This document shows positions 1 through 10,890 of a DNA stretch of 64,000 nucleotides, piece by piece. Both the position numbers and the translations under genes were made by a program. Position 1 is the stretch's first letter, and every line of letters begins with the position of its first letter. The notes under the pieces were generated by a model. That model was not told the DNA's origin, searched no databases, and saw only the letters and a program-made list of their open reading frames with translations. The stretch is from Siphonodentalium dalli (lineage: Eukaryota; Mollusca; Scaphopoda; Gadilida; Siphonodentaliidae): assembly GCA_032622095.1 (NCBI GenBank), contig CP136067.1:99004707-99068706 (forward strand). Direction: 5' to 3'.

Positions 1-48
1 ATCAATTTCGTGGCTGGTTAGCTAGCTAAGCCGGATCAGTATCGAAAT

Positions 49-411
49 ATGGCGGCTCAGCCGGCTGAGACGTTATCATTGGGCGTATTTTCGTTTCCGA
101 AATTTTCCCAATCCCCGGCTGTAGACCCCATTTATTTTAGCGTTTGTGGTGAACCCGGTAGAATTCCAGACCACAAGTACTCTTTTGGTGTTGGGCTTTT
201 TCATTATGGTGAAATTACACGAAGGACTGTCATGGATGTACTATGTAGTTTCCCATCTAATCGGTGTAAGTTACATTGGGACTTCTGTCGACTTCAGACT
301 GCTATCATCACTGGCATCTTGCGATATGCATGCATGAACGATGAATCCGATAGTAATTCTATAATATTTCAAACTATTTTCTATTCTCTTCTACAGGTTA
401 TGTGCATATAT
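49..411 (+). CDS. candidate small two-exon gene or 3' end of a gene, unrecognised
   Basis: Weak candidate. An ATG at 49 sits in a good context (AAATATGGCGGC, also a YY1-like site). A strong donor (GTAAGT, 266-271) and a pyrimidine-rich acceptor ending CTACAG at 396 define a possible 131-bp intron. AATAAA at 451 would serve as poly(A) signal. Spliced from the ATG, frame 1 gives about 84 residues. Read from an alternative acceptor at 140, frame 2 gives a hydrophobic stretch (LLVLGFFIMV) that ends soon after the intron, at about 411. I cannot decide which frame is used, and neither protein is one I recognise. The splice signals are seen; a real transcript is inference. Confidence 0.25.
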
Positions 412-539
412 TGACAAATGCCAGCGATGTCTGAGACTGAGTCGTGTCGAAATAAACAATTTATATTTTAACCCTTTCAATACTGAATGGATGCTCCCAT
501 TCAGTTATATGAAAGCATGCATTGGAATAGTCTATTATT

Positions 540-605
540 AGAGATAATATGGCTGGCGGCGACTTGTGGCCAATATGGCTGGCGGCGTGCGATGGCGGCT
601 TCGGG
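540..605 (+). promoter_or_regulatory. clustered YY1-like ATGGCGGC / ATGGCTGGCGGCG motifs
   Basis: The 13-mer ATGGCTGGCGGCG occurs twice (starts about 549 and 574), followed at once by ATGGCGGC. A further ATGGCGGC lies at 49. In animals this core is the YY1 motif and sits near transcription starts, so the segment could be a promoter or 5' end. No downstream reading frame confirms this. The rest of 412-1220 shows no gene or clear repeat. Confidence 0.25.
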
Positions 606-1223
606 CTCTAATGAACCGATTGGTAAAACATTTGAAACCATGCAGGGTGTATCACAACCACGTATATATGCCACACTTGCACAGCATTGTTGATATCCCA
701 GATACAGGTGATACATGTAACTATAGTATATATTGGGGTTCAATGTACCTTCTCGATTCTCACCTGTACACACCTGATATAACATTTTGATGTGATGCCA
801 CCAACTGGTATATAACACAAATTGAAGGTCACTTAATAACAACCATAAAACATGCAGTTTGCCATACCCGACATCACTCTCAAGGTAGTATTGAAGCAAT
901 ACATGAGGGACACATAATTTTACTTAGGAAAGCTGTAAATCCAGGGTTCTTGACAAGTTTGACCACTTAAGACTACCACTTAGCTCTTAAATTGTACGAT
1001 ATAACTGGCATTAGGTGGTATATTGACATTAGATGGTCGATCATGTCAAACTTTCTTTTGTCTTAAGACTCCGCCCCTGACCACCTAAGGCTCAAATGTG
1101 CACCCTGACAGATGGACGGACCAACCAATAACATAATACGTTCCTTTTCAAAATGGGCATATAAAAAGTTATGAATGCACGAAAAGCATGACCGAGTTAA
1201 AGACAGGCACTAAGTTTTATATA

Positions 1224-1460
1224 TAGATATAGTACAGTAATGCCCTAAGTAATCGACTCCTTAAACACAGCAGAATTATGGGTAACTTTTCAGGATTTGG
1301 TCGGAAATATGGCTTGTTGCCATTCATAGGAAAGCTTTCAGCGAGAGCTTTCCGATGAATGGCAACAAGCCATATTTCCGACTAAATCCTGAAAAGTTAC
1401 CCATAATTCTGCTGTGGTTAAGGAGTCGATTAATTAGAGCATTACTGTATAGCTATAGTA
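1224..1460. mobile_element. foldback element, near-perfect 110-bp inverted repeat (family FB-1)
   Basis: The left arm (about 1224-1337) is repeated almost exactly as its reverse complement (about 1343-1460), leaving only a few bases of loop around 1340. Shared blocks include CAGTAATG, ATCGACTCCTTA, GGTAACTTTTCAGGATTT and GGCTTGTTGCCATTCAT. There is no coding capacity. A single-arm copy lies at 47668-47790, so this is a dispersed non-autonomous family. It sits just downstream (minus sense) of exon 2 of the BDP1-like gene, probably in its next intron. Confidence 0.8.
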
Positions 1461-1542
1461 TTTGAATACAGGATGTGCCTGACCTAATAAAAGCTATCCC
1501 AAAGTCAATTTCTAAGCAAGAGCAGAATCATGTGAGATATAC

Positions 1543-1741
1543 CTTTCTGACGGAGTAGCTTCATCCAGTTCCATCGCGGCTGCTACGTTATCATGGATTG
1601 GTGATTTCTGACTGGGTCCATCCTCAACAACTGTCTCTTCTCTTGACTGCAGAGGCTCCGGTACTACGGCATTATCACCACGTTTGCTAGTTCTCACTGG
1701 AATATTTGGACGTGCTCTCGGTAGCCTGGCTCTACCAATAC
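1543..1741 (-). CDS. BDP1: BDP1-like gene, coding exon 2 (partial gene)
   Basis: 199-nt exon on the minus strand. The acceptor reads ...GATATACAG before 1741 and the donor is GTATAT starting at 1542. It opens with two bases that complete the split glycine codon left by the exon at 3722-3253, so the phase matches exactly. It encodes about 66 residues beginning GIGRARLPRARPNIPVRTSK, then an acidic, Ser/Pro-rich stretch without predicted fold. The basic RARPNIPVR motif repeats the style of the protein's own N-terminus, as expected for the disordered start of BDP1 proteins. The exon ends in phase 2. No convincing third exon lies between 1 and 1540, so the SANT domain should be left of the window. 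Confidence 0.6.
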
Positions 1742-3252
1742 CTGTATATCAAAGAAATAAATTTGTTCAGCACTGAAAGAGGACTGTATACTAAATCCGG
1801 CCATTTATGAGACCAACTCCTTTTATACTATACAGAATATATGCAACAAATGATTGAATTTGAGCCATGTATTAGTGCAAAATAGTGTGTATAAGTATTT
1901 CATATAGCAGGGTTTCCGCAACTAAGGCAGGCCAGCAGTCCAGCAGCCTCATTCCCCTCCTCAACCTTGACTTAATATTGGCCACAAAATAGCCACAGAC
2001 CTAGCTCAGCCCCCTTTTTACACAGGACAAGCGATCACCGACACTGATAATTAACAGATTGCAAGGAATCTTGCACTTGGTGCCTGAATAAGACATGATC
2101 AGCAGTTCAAACCACGTGTACAGTTGTCTACACCATCCTGGGTAACGCTTTGTCGGCGAATGTTTAGTAGTAATCATTCTCTCGCATTTTAATTTACTGT
2201 AAATTTCTCTCTATAAGTCCCAACTTTCTGACCATCTATTTCCCCTCAAAATGCGCATTATACATAGGTAAGTCATTCGGGGGGATGAATTCTAAGCAAC
2301 AACCATGAACACAGGTGAATTTTGGCAGTGGCTGCGACAAACAGTGCAGACCTTTTACCTCAAAACAAGGTCTGTATCAAAGAAATGTTTAATTAAAAAT
2401 AAAACAATTCAAATATTAATAGTTATTACCAGTGTATATATTCCCTATCCAATTAATACAAAATTATCCATTATACGAATCCAGCATGAGGTCATCTCCA
2501 TCTGAGGAAAATCTTGATTTTACACCAAATTGTTTTGATTGGTACAGTGAACAAAATACAAAGAAAGCATGCATATAGCTCATGATGTAACACTGGTTGC
2601 TGCTTGAATACACTTGACATTGAGTGTGACAATGTGTCTTTTGCCAACCGCGGTAATTCATTTGAAATCGGCTTTTAATATTGCTACTCTTATAAAGTTG
2701 TTGTATTCACTGTATGTTGTGGTGCTTACATGTACATGCTTTTAGTTCATTTACTTGAGATCAAAGAAAGACAATCTGTTTTAATTTGGTTTATATATGA
2801 AGCTTCAATGTTCCTACTTGTTGTTTCAAGTGCAAGGAAATGGCTACTTTTCAGTGATAAACATCCAAATTTTCTCCTGACAGGGCACTGCGTATGTGCT
2901 CCCAAATACGGCCACATTCCCCCCAACCCCTAGCGGAAACCATACATATAGTTACAATATGAACCTGGTTTAATCATCAGAATAAGACAAAATGGAGACA
3001 TTACTTACTAGGTTTGATCTGAAAACTGAAGATTATAAGTCACTTTAACTTACTATCTAAGTTTTTTACATTTCCCACTACTGAAAAGGAATCCTTCTGC
3101 ACATGTATTATAATTTCATCTGTCTGTCATCTGCTTTTTCCTTAATAATAGACCATTCCAATGTACACATGTACTTTTATACATGTAACTATTTGGGAGA
3201 ATCACTTTAGTTAAAAATGATTAACTGGTGTTGTGAACAATAGAAGACATAC
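1742..3252 (-). other. intron 1 of the BDP1-like gene
   Basis: About 1.5 kb between a GTATGT donor (minus strand, from 3252) and the TACAG acceptor at 1742. It is AT-rich and holds only short spurious frames (for example around 2305-2505 and 2730-2933). I see no long repeat or transposon motif in it. Confidence 0.5.
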
Positions 3253-3722
3253 CTCTGATTGATATCCCACTTCTGGTGCCACCTGCAAATAGTCTTCCAT
3301 TTGGAGCAATGTCTTGCAAATCCTGCTTATCAGAATTCGCTACAATCGACCTTTCACTCTCAGGGCCTGCAGTTGGAGCCTTTTTATTGGAATCAATGGC
3401 AGTTGGGCTGCCATTAACTTCTGAGGAAGCTTTCCTTGGAGTAACTCTTGAGTTTTCTGTTCCTATATCATCACCTTTTCCACTTGTTTGCTGTGGAGTT
3501 TTTTGAGTGGTCACTTCCTTATCTGGTGTTTGATTTGCTATTGCGCAGTCAGGTGACTTTGCTGGGTCTGCTTTGACAGGCAATCCCTTCTGTGGAGTCA
3601 TCTGATTGGCATCTGATGACTCTGGTTGACTTGTTCCCTGCAATGGCCCATTGCCTGAGGCAGACAGCCGTCCAGGAATTTTTGGCTTAACCACAATCCG
3701 TGATCGTCGCATTTTTATTCAC
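3253..3722 (-). CDS. BDP1: BDP1-like (TFIIIB B'' subunit) N-terminal exon
   Basis: Exon on the minus strand; coding starts at the ATG 3712-3710 and stops at a CAGAG|GTATGT donor, giving 153 codons plus one base. The protein starts MRRSRIVVKPKIPGR, a basic motif like the 'RR-x-R-x-x-x-KPN' start of animal BDP1, followed by a long Ser/Thr/Pro/Gln-rich disordered region with repeated TPQK/TPRK-type sites. BDP1 is the nuclear TFIIIB subunit that, with BRF1 and TBP, recruits RNA polymerase III to tRNA and 5S genes. An acceptor (TTATTTACAG) lies ten bases upstream of the ATG, so a non-coding first exon probably lies further right. The conserved SANT domain is not in view, so the name rests on the N-terminal motifs and exon phase. 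Any disordered nuclear protein with a similar start is the alternative. Confidence 0.6.
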
Positions 3723-4000
3723 CTGTAAATAATAATAAAGGTTAGGACTCAATGTCTACAATGCAAATTGGTACAACATTAGATCGCTGAAATTATAAAA
3801 TTAAAAGCCTTTATTACACTCCTATGCGCGATTTCCATTGAAAACGCTGATAATTCTATATGGTAATGTCACTAGTGAATTATGTAATTTCCCGTGACGT
3901 CATTGACTGAATGATCTAGACTGAATTTTCAATGGTTGGTCTTTCTTCACAATTCTGTGTGTTTTAATCATATTTGGGAACCAAATTGGTGCAGAAGTGT

Positions 4001-4143
4001 AATAAATAGAGTAATCAATTAGTTCCGTGAATTATCATCAATAATTCACTCGAGGCGAGAGACGTTTGGTAAGAATCTTATCGATGTCTCTCGTGAATTA
4101 TTTAACGTAATTCTCGGAGCCAATTGATTACTCTGTATTTAAT
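4001..4143. mobile_element. short foldback element with inverted arms
   Basis: The left arm (about 4001-4062: AGAGTAATCAATT, GTGAATTAT, CGAGAGAC) is inverted at about 4080-4143 (GTCTCTCGTGAATTAT, CCAATTGATTACTCT) around an 18-bp loop. No coding potential. Flanks 3723-4000 and 4144-4499 are AT-rich with no gene seen; the upstream flank may hold the non-coding first exon of the BDP1-like gene. Confidence 0.6.
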
Positions 4144-4499
4144 TCTCAGTCTGCGACAAGAGATCATACTTAAAAAATAGTGACGTTTCAAGTAACCAAC
4201 CATCCCCATAAACCAAGTGCAGGCTTGCAGATAATCTTACAAAGCAGATAGAGTTACTGCGCTTTGTCTATGATCGATTGAGGCTGAACATGTCAACATA
4301 ATTTTTATTCAGACTTGAGAAATTTTAATGTGGTGTTCCAATGGTCGTTTGTTGAAAGGTCACTTTATACAAGTGTGTCCTCATAGCCTACAACATATTA
4401 AGCCAGATATAGCCTAGGCCTATATCTAGTCTCCCAAAAATAAAGTAAATTTATTTAGTATTTTAACGATCTGCACAATGTTGCAAGAATGTTAGGATA

Positions 4500-4986
4500 G
4501 CGCATGTTCAAATGCAAAGCAGAGAAATTGCGACATCAGAGACCACCTGGATGAACACAAAATACTGACCGACAAAAACCACTGTTTCAGATCTGGCCAC
4601 TCATGCGTCACACAGCTAGTCAATGTCACAGAGGATCTCCTACAAAACCTGGACAAAAACAAACAAACAGATATAGCCATCCTTGACTTCTCAAAGGCCT
4701 TCGATACAGTGCCACACAAAGGCCTCCTATACAAGCTGCAGAACTATGGCATAAATGGCACAACCCACAAATGGCTGGAAAATTTCCTCACAAAAAGAGA
4801 GATGAGAGTGGTACTCGAAGGAGAAGCATCACAAAACGTACCAGTGGAGTCCGGAGTACCACAGGGAACGGTACTGGGACCACTACTATTCCTTTGCCAT
4901 GTGAACGACCTACCGAAAGCCGTAACCTCAGAGGTCAAATTATTTGCAGACGATTGCCTCCTCTATAGAGAAATCAGAGACCAGTC
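4500..4986 (+). pseudogene. LINE (CR1/L2/jockey-like) reverse transcriptase, copy A, left part
   Basis: Frame 2 encodes RT motifs in order: FRSGHSC, motif A DFSKAFDTVPHK, motif B SGVPQGTVLGPLLF, and motif C LFADDCLLYR with the catalytic Asp pair intact. The 5' end is truncated near 4500, within the RT fingers. The frame is cut inside ...YREIRDQ by another copy of the same family (4987-6480); copy A resumes at 6481. AGTC at 4983-4986 recurs at 6481-6484. Removing copy B plus one AGTC rejoins the frame exactly, so this is a clean target-site duplication. Known role of the family: reverse transcriptase for target-primed retrotransposition. Confidence 0.85.
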
Positions 4987-6480
4987 GAGGAAGCCGCAAC
5001 ATCACTCACAACGATATTCCAACGATCGCTTGACACAGGTGAATTACCAACTGACTGACTCGAGGCTAACATCACACCAATATTTAAAAAGGGCGACGTC
5101 CACCTGCCAGAAAATTACAGGCCAGTATCACTAACATCGGTGGCCTGCAAAATCCTTGAGCACATACTATGCCGGCACATCAGAGACCACCTTGAAAAAT
5201 ACGACATCCTCACTGACAGAAACCATGGATTCCGCTCTGGACACTCCTGCGTGACACAACTGATCAATGTAACACATGAACTGATGGAGAATTACGATAA
5301 CGACATCCAGACAGACATAGCAGTATTGGATTTCTCAAAGGCATTCGACACAGTACCTCACCGAAGCCTACTACACAAACTTAACAGCTATGGTGTTACA
5401 AATCAAACTCTCAAATGGATCGACACCTTCCTGACAAAACGGCAGATAAGAGTAGCAGTGGAAGGAGAATTCTCAAAACACGTAGCAGTCGAGTCCGGCG
5501 TACCACAGGGTACTGTACTCGGTCCTCTCCTCTTCCTGTGTCACATAAATGACTTACCACAAGCAGTCACATCGCAAGTAAAACTCTTCGCCGATGATTG
5601 TCTGCTTTACCGCCAAATAAAAAACCAACAAGACCATATTGCTCTTCAAGAAGACCTGAAGTCATTAGAAAAATGGGCAGCTGTTTGGGGCATGCGGTTC
5701 AATGCGAAGAAATGTAACATCTTATCAATAAAACCCAAGTCAACGCATATGTACCAGCTGGATAACCAAATACTCCAAACAGTTGAAGAAACACAGTATC
5801 TAGGGCTAACCATCACAAACACCCTCACTTGGTCATCCCACATATCAAAGATAGTAAGAAAAGCTGGCAGTACCCTTGGATTCCTCCGTCGAAACCTTAG
5901 GAGAGCGGACAAACAAAACACACAAAAATGGCCTATGAATCCAAAGTAAGATCCACCCTTGAATATGCAGCAGAAGTTTGGGATCCATACCAACAAAAAG
6001 ACATCAATGCCATAGAAAGAATCAACAAAAGAGGGGTGCGATTCATCGAAAACAACTACCACGCAAGAACAAAAGGGGCCGTAACTGAAATGCTAATGGA
6101 ACAACTTATGGAGCCACTACACCAAAGAAGAAACACGATGAGAATGAAGCTGTTCGGCAGAGTAGTGGATGGGCTGGTGCCGGCTATTCGATCAAAAGAC
6201 ATACTAATACCAAAAAAGAAAGGAAGGAAAATAAAGACGAAAAAGTACCCAGGCTATATAACATCAAACCCTGTCGAAAAGGAGGAGTGTATTAACTCTA
6301 ACTCCATCGAAAGGATACGAGCTAACACGGCACAATTTAGACACTCGTTCTTTGTTCGAGCTATCGAGGAGTGGAACAGCCTGGAGGATAGCACATGCGA
6401 GGAAACAACGGATAAAACAGCATAGTCCTCCCACAGCGCAAATACAGTCGAGAGGATCCAGCGCTGAAACACATACAGAT
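4987..6480 (+). pseudogene. LINE copy B, 5'-truncated, inserted in copy A
   Basis: A 1.49-kb insertion of the same LINE family. It starts in the RT fingers (TPIFKKGD, NYRPVSLTSVACK), then motif A LDFSKAFDTVPH, motif B SGVPQGTVLGPLLFL, motif C FADDCLLYR, thumb GMRFNAKKCNILS and the C-terminal YESKVRSTLEYAAEVWDP region, and ends at a stop at 6423-6425. Damage is light: one in-frame TGA near 5059 and one frameshift near 5920. The 3' end is the tail ACATACAGAT, a short microsatellite rather than poly(A), as in CR1/L2-type elements. Its flanks are the AGTC duplication described for copy A. The modest decay suggests a fairly young insertion. Confidence 0.88.
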
Positions 6481-7374
6481 AGTCAGACCACCATGCACTA
6501 CAGAAAGACCTCTCCTCGTTAGAAATATGGGCTGAGCAATGGGGGATGCGTTTCAACGCAAAAAAATGCTACATCATGTCTACAAAGGGCAAATCAACCC
6601 ACATGTACCAGCTAGACAATCACATCCTTCAGTCAGTAGATGAAACACCATATCTAGGACTGACTTTTACCAACAATCTAACCTGGTCATCCCATATAAA
6701 TAAAATTGTCAAAAGAGCCAACAGCACCCTGGGATTCCTTAAAAGAAACATCAGCAAAGCCGATAAAAAACACAAGAAGCTGGCTTACGAGTCCATGGTA
6801 AGATCTTCACTCGAATACGGGGCAGAAATATGAGATCCATACTTGCAGAAGGACATCGACAACATCGAAAGAGTACGGTACAGAAAAAAGCTGCAAGATT
6901 CATCACCAGCAATTACAAAAATAGAGAAAAAGGTGCAGTCACCGAAATGATGGAAATAGAAGGACTGACACCAATGAAGATAAGAAGAGAAGAGAAAGGG
7001 ATGACACTGTTTAGGAAGATAGTAGAGGGGTTGGTTCCGGCTATACATACACATGACCTATTAACACCAAGGAGCAAGGTCAAACGAAAAATAACTGCCA
7101 AAAAAATCCCAGGATTTGAAACAACAAACATTATTGAGTCGCACGAGTGTACTAACTCACTACGAAATAATAAGGACAAATACAGCTCAATATAAGATTA
7201 AGAACTCATTCTTTGTGAAAACAATCATCGAATGGAACCACCTGGAGGATACGGACAGCGCATGTGATTCAACATCGATACCAACATTAACAGCTAATTA
7301 AGTCGTCCAACGGTGCACCTACAGCCAAATCAAGGCTACTACACCGAACTACATACAGATACAGATACAGACAG
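6481..7374 (+). pseudogene. LINE copy A, right part (RT thumb, C-terminus and 3' tail)
   Basis: This continues copy A from the residue where 4986 broke off: DHHALQKDL, then GMRFNAKKCYIMS, STLGFLKRNISKADKKHKK and YESMVRSSLEYGAE. An in-frame TGA at about 6832 replaces the tryptophan codon that copy B has in the WDP motif. More frame changes follow at about 6840 and 7195. The conserved FFVKTIIEWNHLED end is still readable. The 3' end is an ACAGAT repeat tail (about 7352-7374). Copy A is more decayed than copy B, as expected for the older host. Confidence 0.85.
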
Positions 7375-8085
7375 TAGCTGTATTCTCACATTTGCCAGAC
7401 CTGATTATGTTTCTATTTCAGTATTTGTACATATTTATTATTACTATTATTTATTATCATTCACAACTGTTACGATACGTGAACCTTTAGTTATTCTCCT
7501 GAACTATATGGCATATAGTCGATTATCGTTACCGTCCAAATCGTTCGCTTGTTTGTTTTTTAAATGAGTAAATAACAAGGAATAATTTTTCTAAATTCGT
7601 AATTGTTTCAACATCCCGCCTGAAGTTTGATACTGTTTACCAAATCATTATTGGATGATGCAATAATTACTAATTCCCGATTCGAGAACAGCGCATGGTC
7701 TAATTTCCGGACTCATTTTCGTGCACTGCGTCAATCCCCCAACCGGTCCTTGTTTGCGAAAGGTTACAATGATATAAATTTGTATTGTCCTGGAGTCGTA
7801 ATTTCGCTAAAATCCGGATTGAGAATCCGAAGCCGATTACGGGGGCGGGGCTAATTCCCGATTCTAGGTCAGATTTTGAAATCCACGTGGTCTCCGAAAC
7901 TCTCTCCCAGCGTCAAACATGGCTCATGTATTTGACACAAGTATCATTTGTATCTTATATTTATAAAGTGCATGTTTGTTGTGAAAGTCATGCTTTTCTT
8001 CTATGTGTATATACACGGCACATAATTTGCTGCCAATCCGACTTAATCGCATCTTTTTTTTCAAGTTAAAGTGTGTTTATTGACG
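7375..8085. other. gene-free stretch with promoter-like GC box
   Basis: Mostly AT-rich to 7640. From about 7665 to 7900 the composition becomes more GC-rich. There is a repeated block (CTAATTCCCGATTC near 7670 and again near 7852), a GC box (GGGGGCGGGGC, about 7841) and an E-box-like CCACGTGG (about 7882). This could be a promoter for the short ORF at 8086; the link is inference. Confidence 0.3.
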
Positions 8086-8232
8086 ATGGCAAGCATATCT
8101 AAACGTGACAGCTCTAGGCCTACTGAATCAAATTCCGAAGATGTTGTGAAGAACACACGAAACTTGTCGGTTGAACAGGGACGTGACGACAGGGGTCGAG
8201 ACACCCAATCGAACTTTGGTACAATTTGCTAA
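8086..8232 (+). CDS. possible 48-codon ORF or first coding exon, unrecognised
   Basis: An ATG at 8086 opens 48 codons to TAA, encoding a charged, serine-rich, probably disordered peptide starting MASISKRDSSRPTESNSED. The promoter-like segment just upstream (GC box, E-box) is the main reason to list it. It could be a first exon with a donor inside or near its end (GGTACA near 8218), or just chance. It matches no family I know, and no continuation was found before the LINE relic at 8590. Confidence 0.25.
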   Translation: MASISKRDSSRPTESNSEDVVKNTRNLSVEQGRDDRGRDTQSNFGTIC

Positions 8233-8589
8233 GCTGTGCAGTCATTCATACGTGAGGAAAGTCAGGATTATTTTGACTAACTGTTTCAAATAATGATACA
8301 TACAAGCCAACAAACGCAACAAACAAACCCGATTTTAAATAAATACATATACAAACTTATGACTAACTCGGGAGAGGGGTGTCCAGTGATCTGTATATAT
8401 GTTCAACTTGTTTTGGTAGTCATGTTGCTTTGCCATTACTAATTATTTATTTTTTCAGTGTAATAACATAAGTGAGTCAGTGCGGTACTTGTCCCCCAAT
8501 TCCTTTGTATGTATAAACAAATGTATGTGTTATATATCATGTTTTATCTAAATTTGACATATATTTGAAAAACAAGGGTACAAGACCTA
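8233..8589. other. AT-rich stretch, nothing recognised
   Basis: About 350 bp of AT-rich sequence with no reading frame, inverted repeat or transposon motif that I can support. Confidence 0.3.
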
Positions 8590-9245
8590 TCAGGATTAAG
8601 CGACCATTCAGTCGTCTGCGTTGAGTCCAGCATTATCTGCAGCACGAAGAAGCCAACCATGCAAGAGGAAAATACATTTATGGACCAAAGCCGATACGAC
8701 CAACCTCGCACAAGATGGCAATGTCTTCTCTGACAACTTCTGCGAAAATCACGAGAAGATAGACTGTCGATGGCGAGATGAAACAAGCTTTCCTCGGAAT
8801 CAAAATATACAAGCTCGAGATTTAACCAGCCATGGATAGACAGAGACATCATCAGAATGATCAGGAAGAAAAACCGAGCTTACAGAAAAGTAAAACAGGC
8901 AGACAATAAAAAAGACTGGTAACGTTTCCACCAATTGAAGAAGCCACCCAAGTTGACCCAACAATCGTGCAAAAAGCAATACAACAAACTTAGTATGTGA
9001 ATGAGATGGTATCGGACTCAGCAAACCCACGTGCACGGGCGCCATGGTCATTTATAAAGAGCAAGAAGAACAACACCGTCGTGGCTCCATTAAAGAAAGA
9101 CAGGATAACATACACCGATCCCAAATTAAGGGCTGAAATAATAAACTCCCAGTTTTCCGCGGTCTTCGCAGTAGAAGATGCATCCGATTCCGACATCCCA
9201 GACCTTATAACACCAGCAACACCGGACGATCACAACAATGATTGA
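8590..9245 (+). pseudogene. LINE relic, endonuclease end to RT linker region
   Basis: A degraded segment between the endonuclease and RT domains of a LINE like copies A/B. Readable pieces in shifting frames are SDHSVV (the end of the endonuclease, at about 8606), RFNQPWIDRDIIRMIRKKNR with a following basic YRKVKQ stretch (about 8816-8905), and FIKSKKNNTVVAPLKKD leading to an acidic linker (9050-9240). Many stops and frame changes interrupt it. It could be the missing 5' part of a copy-A-like element, separated from it by rearrangement, but no RT follows; AT-rich repeats begin at 9250. Confidence 0.65.
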
Positions 9246-9289
9246 ACATAATTATATATTATACTAGCAGGTTAGCCCGCCACTGACGG

Positions 9290-9512
9290 CAATCGTCAGA
9301 AACATGACAATTTTTAATTTGTTTAATTAATTTTTTTAATTAATTTTTGTAATTAATATTTTTAATTATGTTTTTGTTTTTCAATGAGTTAATTGTGCCT
9401 TTTTAATTTACTGGCTTTTTTAATTAATTTTTTTAATTAATTTTGTAATTTAATTTTGTGTTTTTCAATGAGTTAATTGTGCCTTTTTAATTTAATTTTT
9501 TGTTTTTCAATT
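9290..9512. repeat. AT-rich imperfect tandem repeat
   Basis: T-rich sequence built from TTTTTAATTAATTTT variants and a block TTTTTCAATGAGTTAATTG seen near 9376 and again near 9460 (period about 84 bp). No coding potential. Confidence 0.7.
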
Positions 9513-10059
9513 GTACCCGATTTGACCTTGAATTGATCATTTTCAAGGTCAAGGTCATGTCGGGGTCACAATTTAACCCGTCCATGACACTTCTCGTAGG
9601 TAGCAAGTTTGAGCTGAATCGGTTCGAGTCTATAAAGGATACACACATATATATCATATGCATTATGTGGGTACCCGTTTCAAGGTGAAGATCACCTCGG
9701 GCGGAAAAACTGACCCGATGGAAATCTCCGCCGTTCATATAGGAAGCCCTAAGTACGTCACACAACACGCTCATGTCTGGATACAGTCTTACACGCACAC
9801 ACCCAGACCCAGACGTAAGAATCACATTACACACATACGCTCTTTATCAACGACACTGCGGATACGAACGCTCTTTAACTATCAACGCGATTAAGCCCGC
9901 AGTGCCGTTTTTTGTGACTGAGTGTGGAGAACGGGTGCTCTGAGCTTCTCCAAAACACCGCGACGACCATTCCCGTGGGAAGTTTGAGCCCAATCGATGC
10001 AGCCGTTTTCGAGTCTATAAAGGACAAATATACGGAAGTCTCAAAATATATAGGAGATA
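9513..10059. other. probable dispersed repeat with AAGGTCAAGGTCA motifs
   Basis: Contains TTCAAGGTCAAGGTCATG near 9541 and two GAGTCTATAAAGGA blocks (near 9628 and 10012) in similar contexts (ATCGG/ATCGATGCAG...). This suggests an old internal duplication or two related repeat copies. AAGGTCA is also a nuclear-receptor half site. No gene seen. Confidence 0.4.
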
Positions 10060-10890
10060 AATATTTCATAATTATAATAGAATAGTAGAATTTGACCGTT
10101 CTTTGAAAAATGTCCGGAACATGTTGCAGATTATTTTGCATGTATGAGGCTCGTTGTTATGCATTATGCATAGGAACTTTGGTGCCATCATTAAATCCAA
10201 CAGATTTATCACTCGTCATCCCTATCTCATCAAAGAAGTGTTTACGCGTCTTATTATATGCGTTGCAGCGCATGAACAAGGAAATGTTCTTCATTCGCAA
10301 CCTTCATGTTGTATTTCCTACAAATTATTTCATCAAGTGTTTATGGCGACCCTTTTCAATTTCGGTACGCCCTTAACTTGTTCGCATCCGAACATTTGTC
10401 ATCGTTCAACGTATCAGTTTTATAATTCTATATGTTCTTTCAATATGATTTCATTTATCTGTTTGTGAATAGAGGCATTGGGAACAATTTCATTTAATTT
10501 TGGAATGTCGAGTCTCACTGATTCATATTCATGGATGACAAACCCACAAACCAACAGAGAACAGGGATTGTTCTCGGAGAGACTTTCTCAAAGAGAATAT
10601 ATACTGCCTTCATATCTTTAAGTTGCATTTCAGAATGAGCCTTCTTACATGATCTATTGGCACACAATTTAATACCCAAGTAGTTGTACTCTTTTATATG
10701 ACATCTACTATAGCCCCGTTAATGTGAACATTTGGCACCTTTCTGGTGTATATCCTTTTCGGAATACATGTACAATACATTTTGTTTTCTCAGTATTGGC
10801 ACTTAGACAATTAACGCGCGTATTTGCGTCTAGTTTATTTAGACATTTTTGGAGACCATCTTTTGCGTCAGAGAACAAAACCAAATGAGG
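10060..10890 (-). pseudogene. LINE reverse transcriptase relic
   Basis: Reading the minus strand from about 10885, one frame gives the segment that follows the RT catalytic box: LVLFSDAKDGLQKCLNKLD, then the KTK-containing piece SANTEKTKCIVHVFRKG. After frame changes come a degraded LGIKL region and, near the C-terminus, the FMRCNAYNKTRKHFF piece (about 10235-10275), resembling the C-x2-Y-x2-R motif near the end of many LINE ORFs. The catalytic ADD itself is lost. Many stops mark it as old. It belongs to a different lineage from copies A/B and is closer in style to the relic at 30.2-32.0 kb. Confidence 0.65.
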
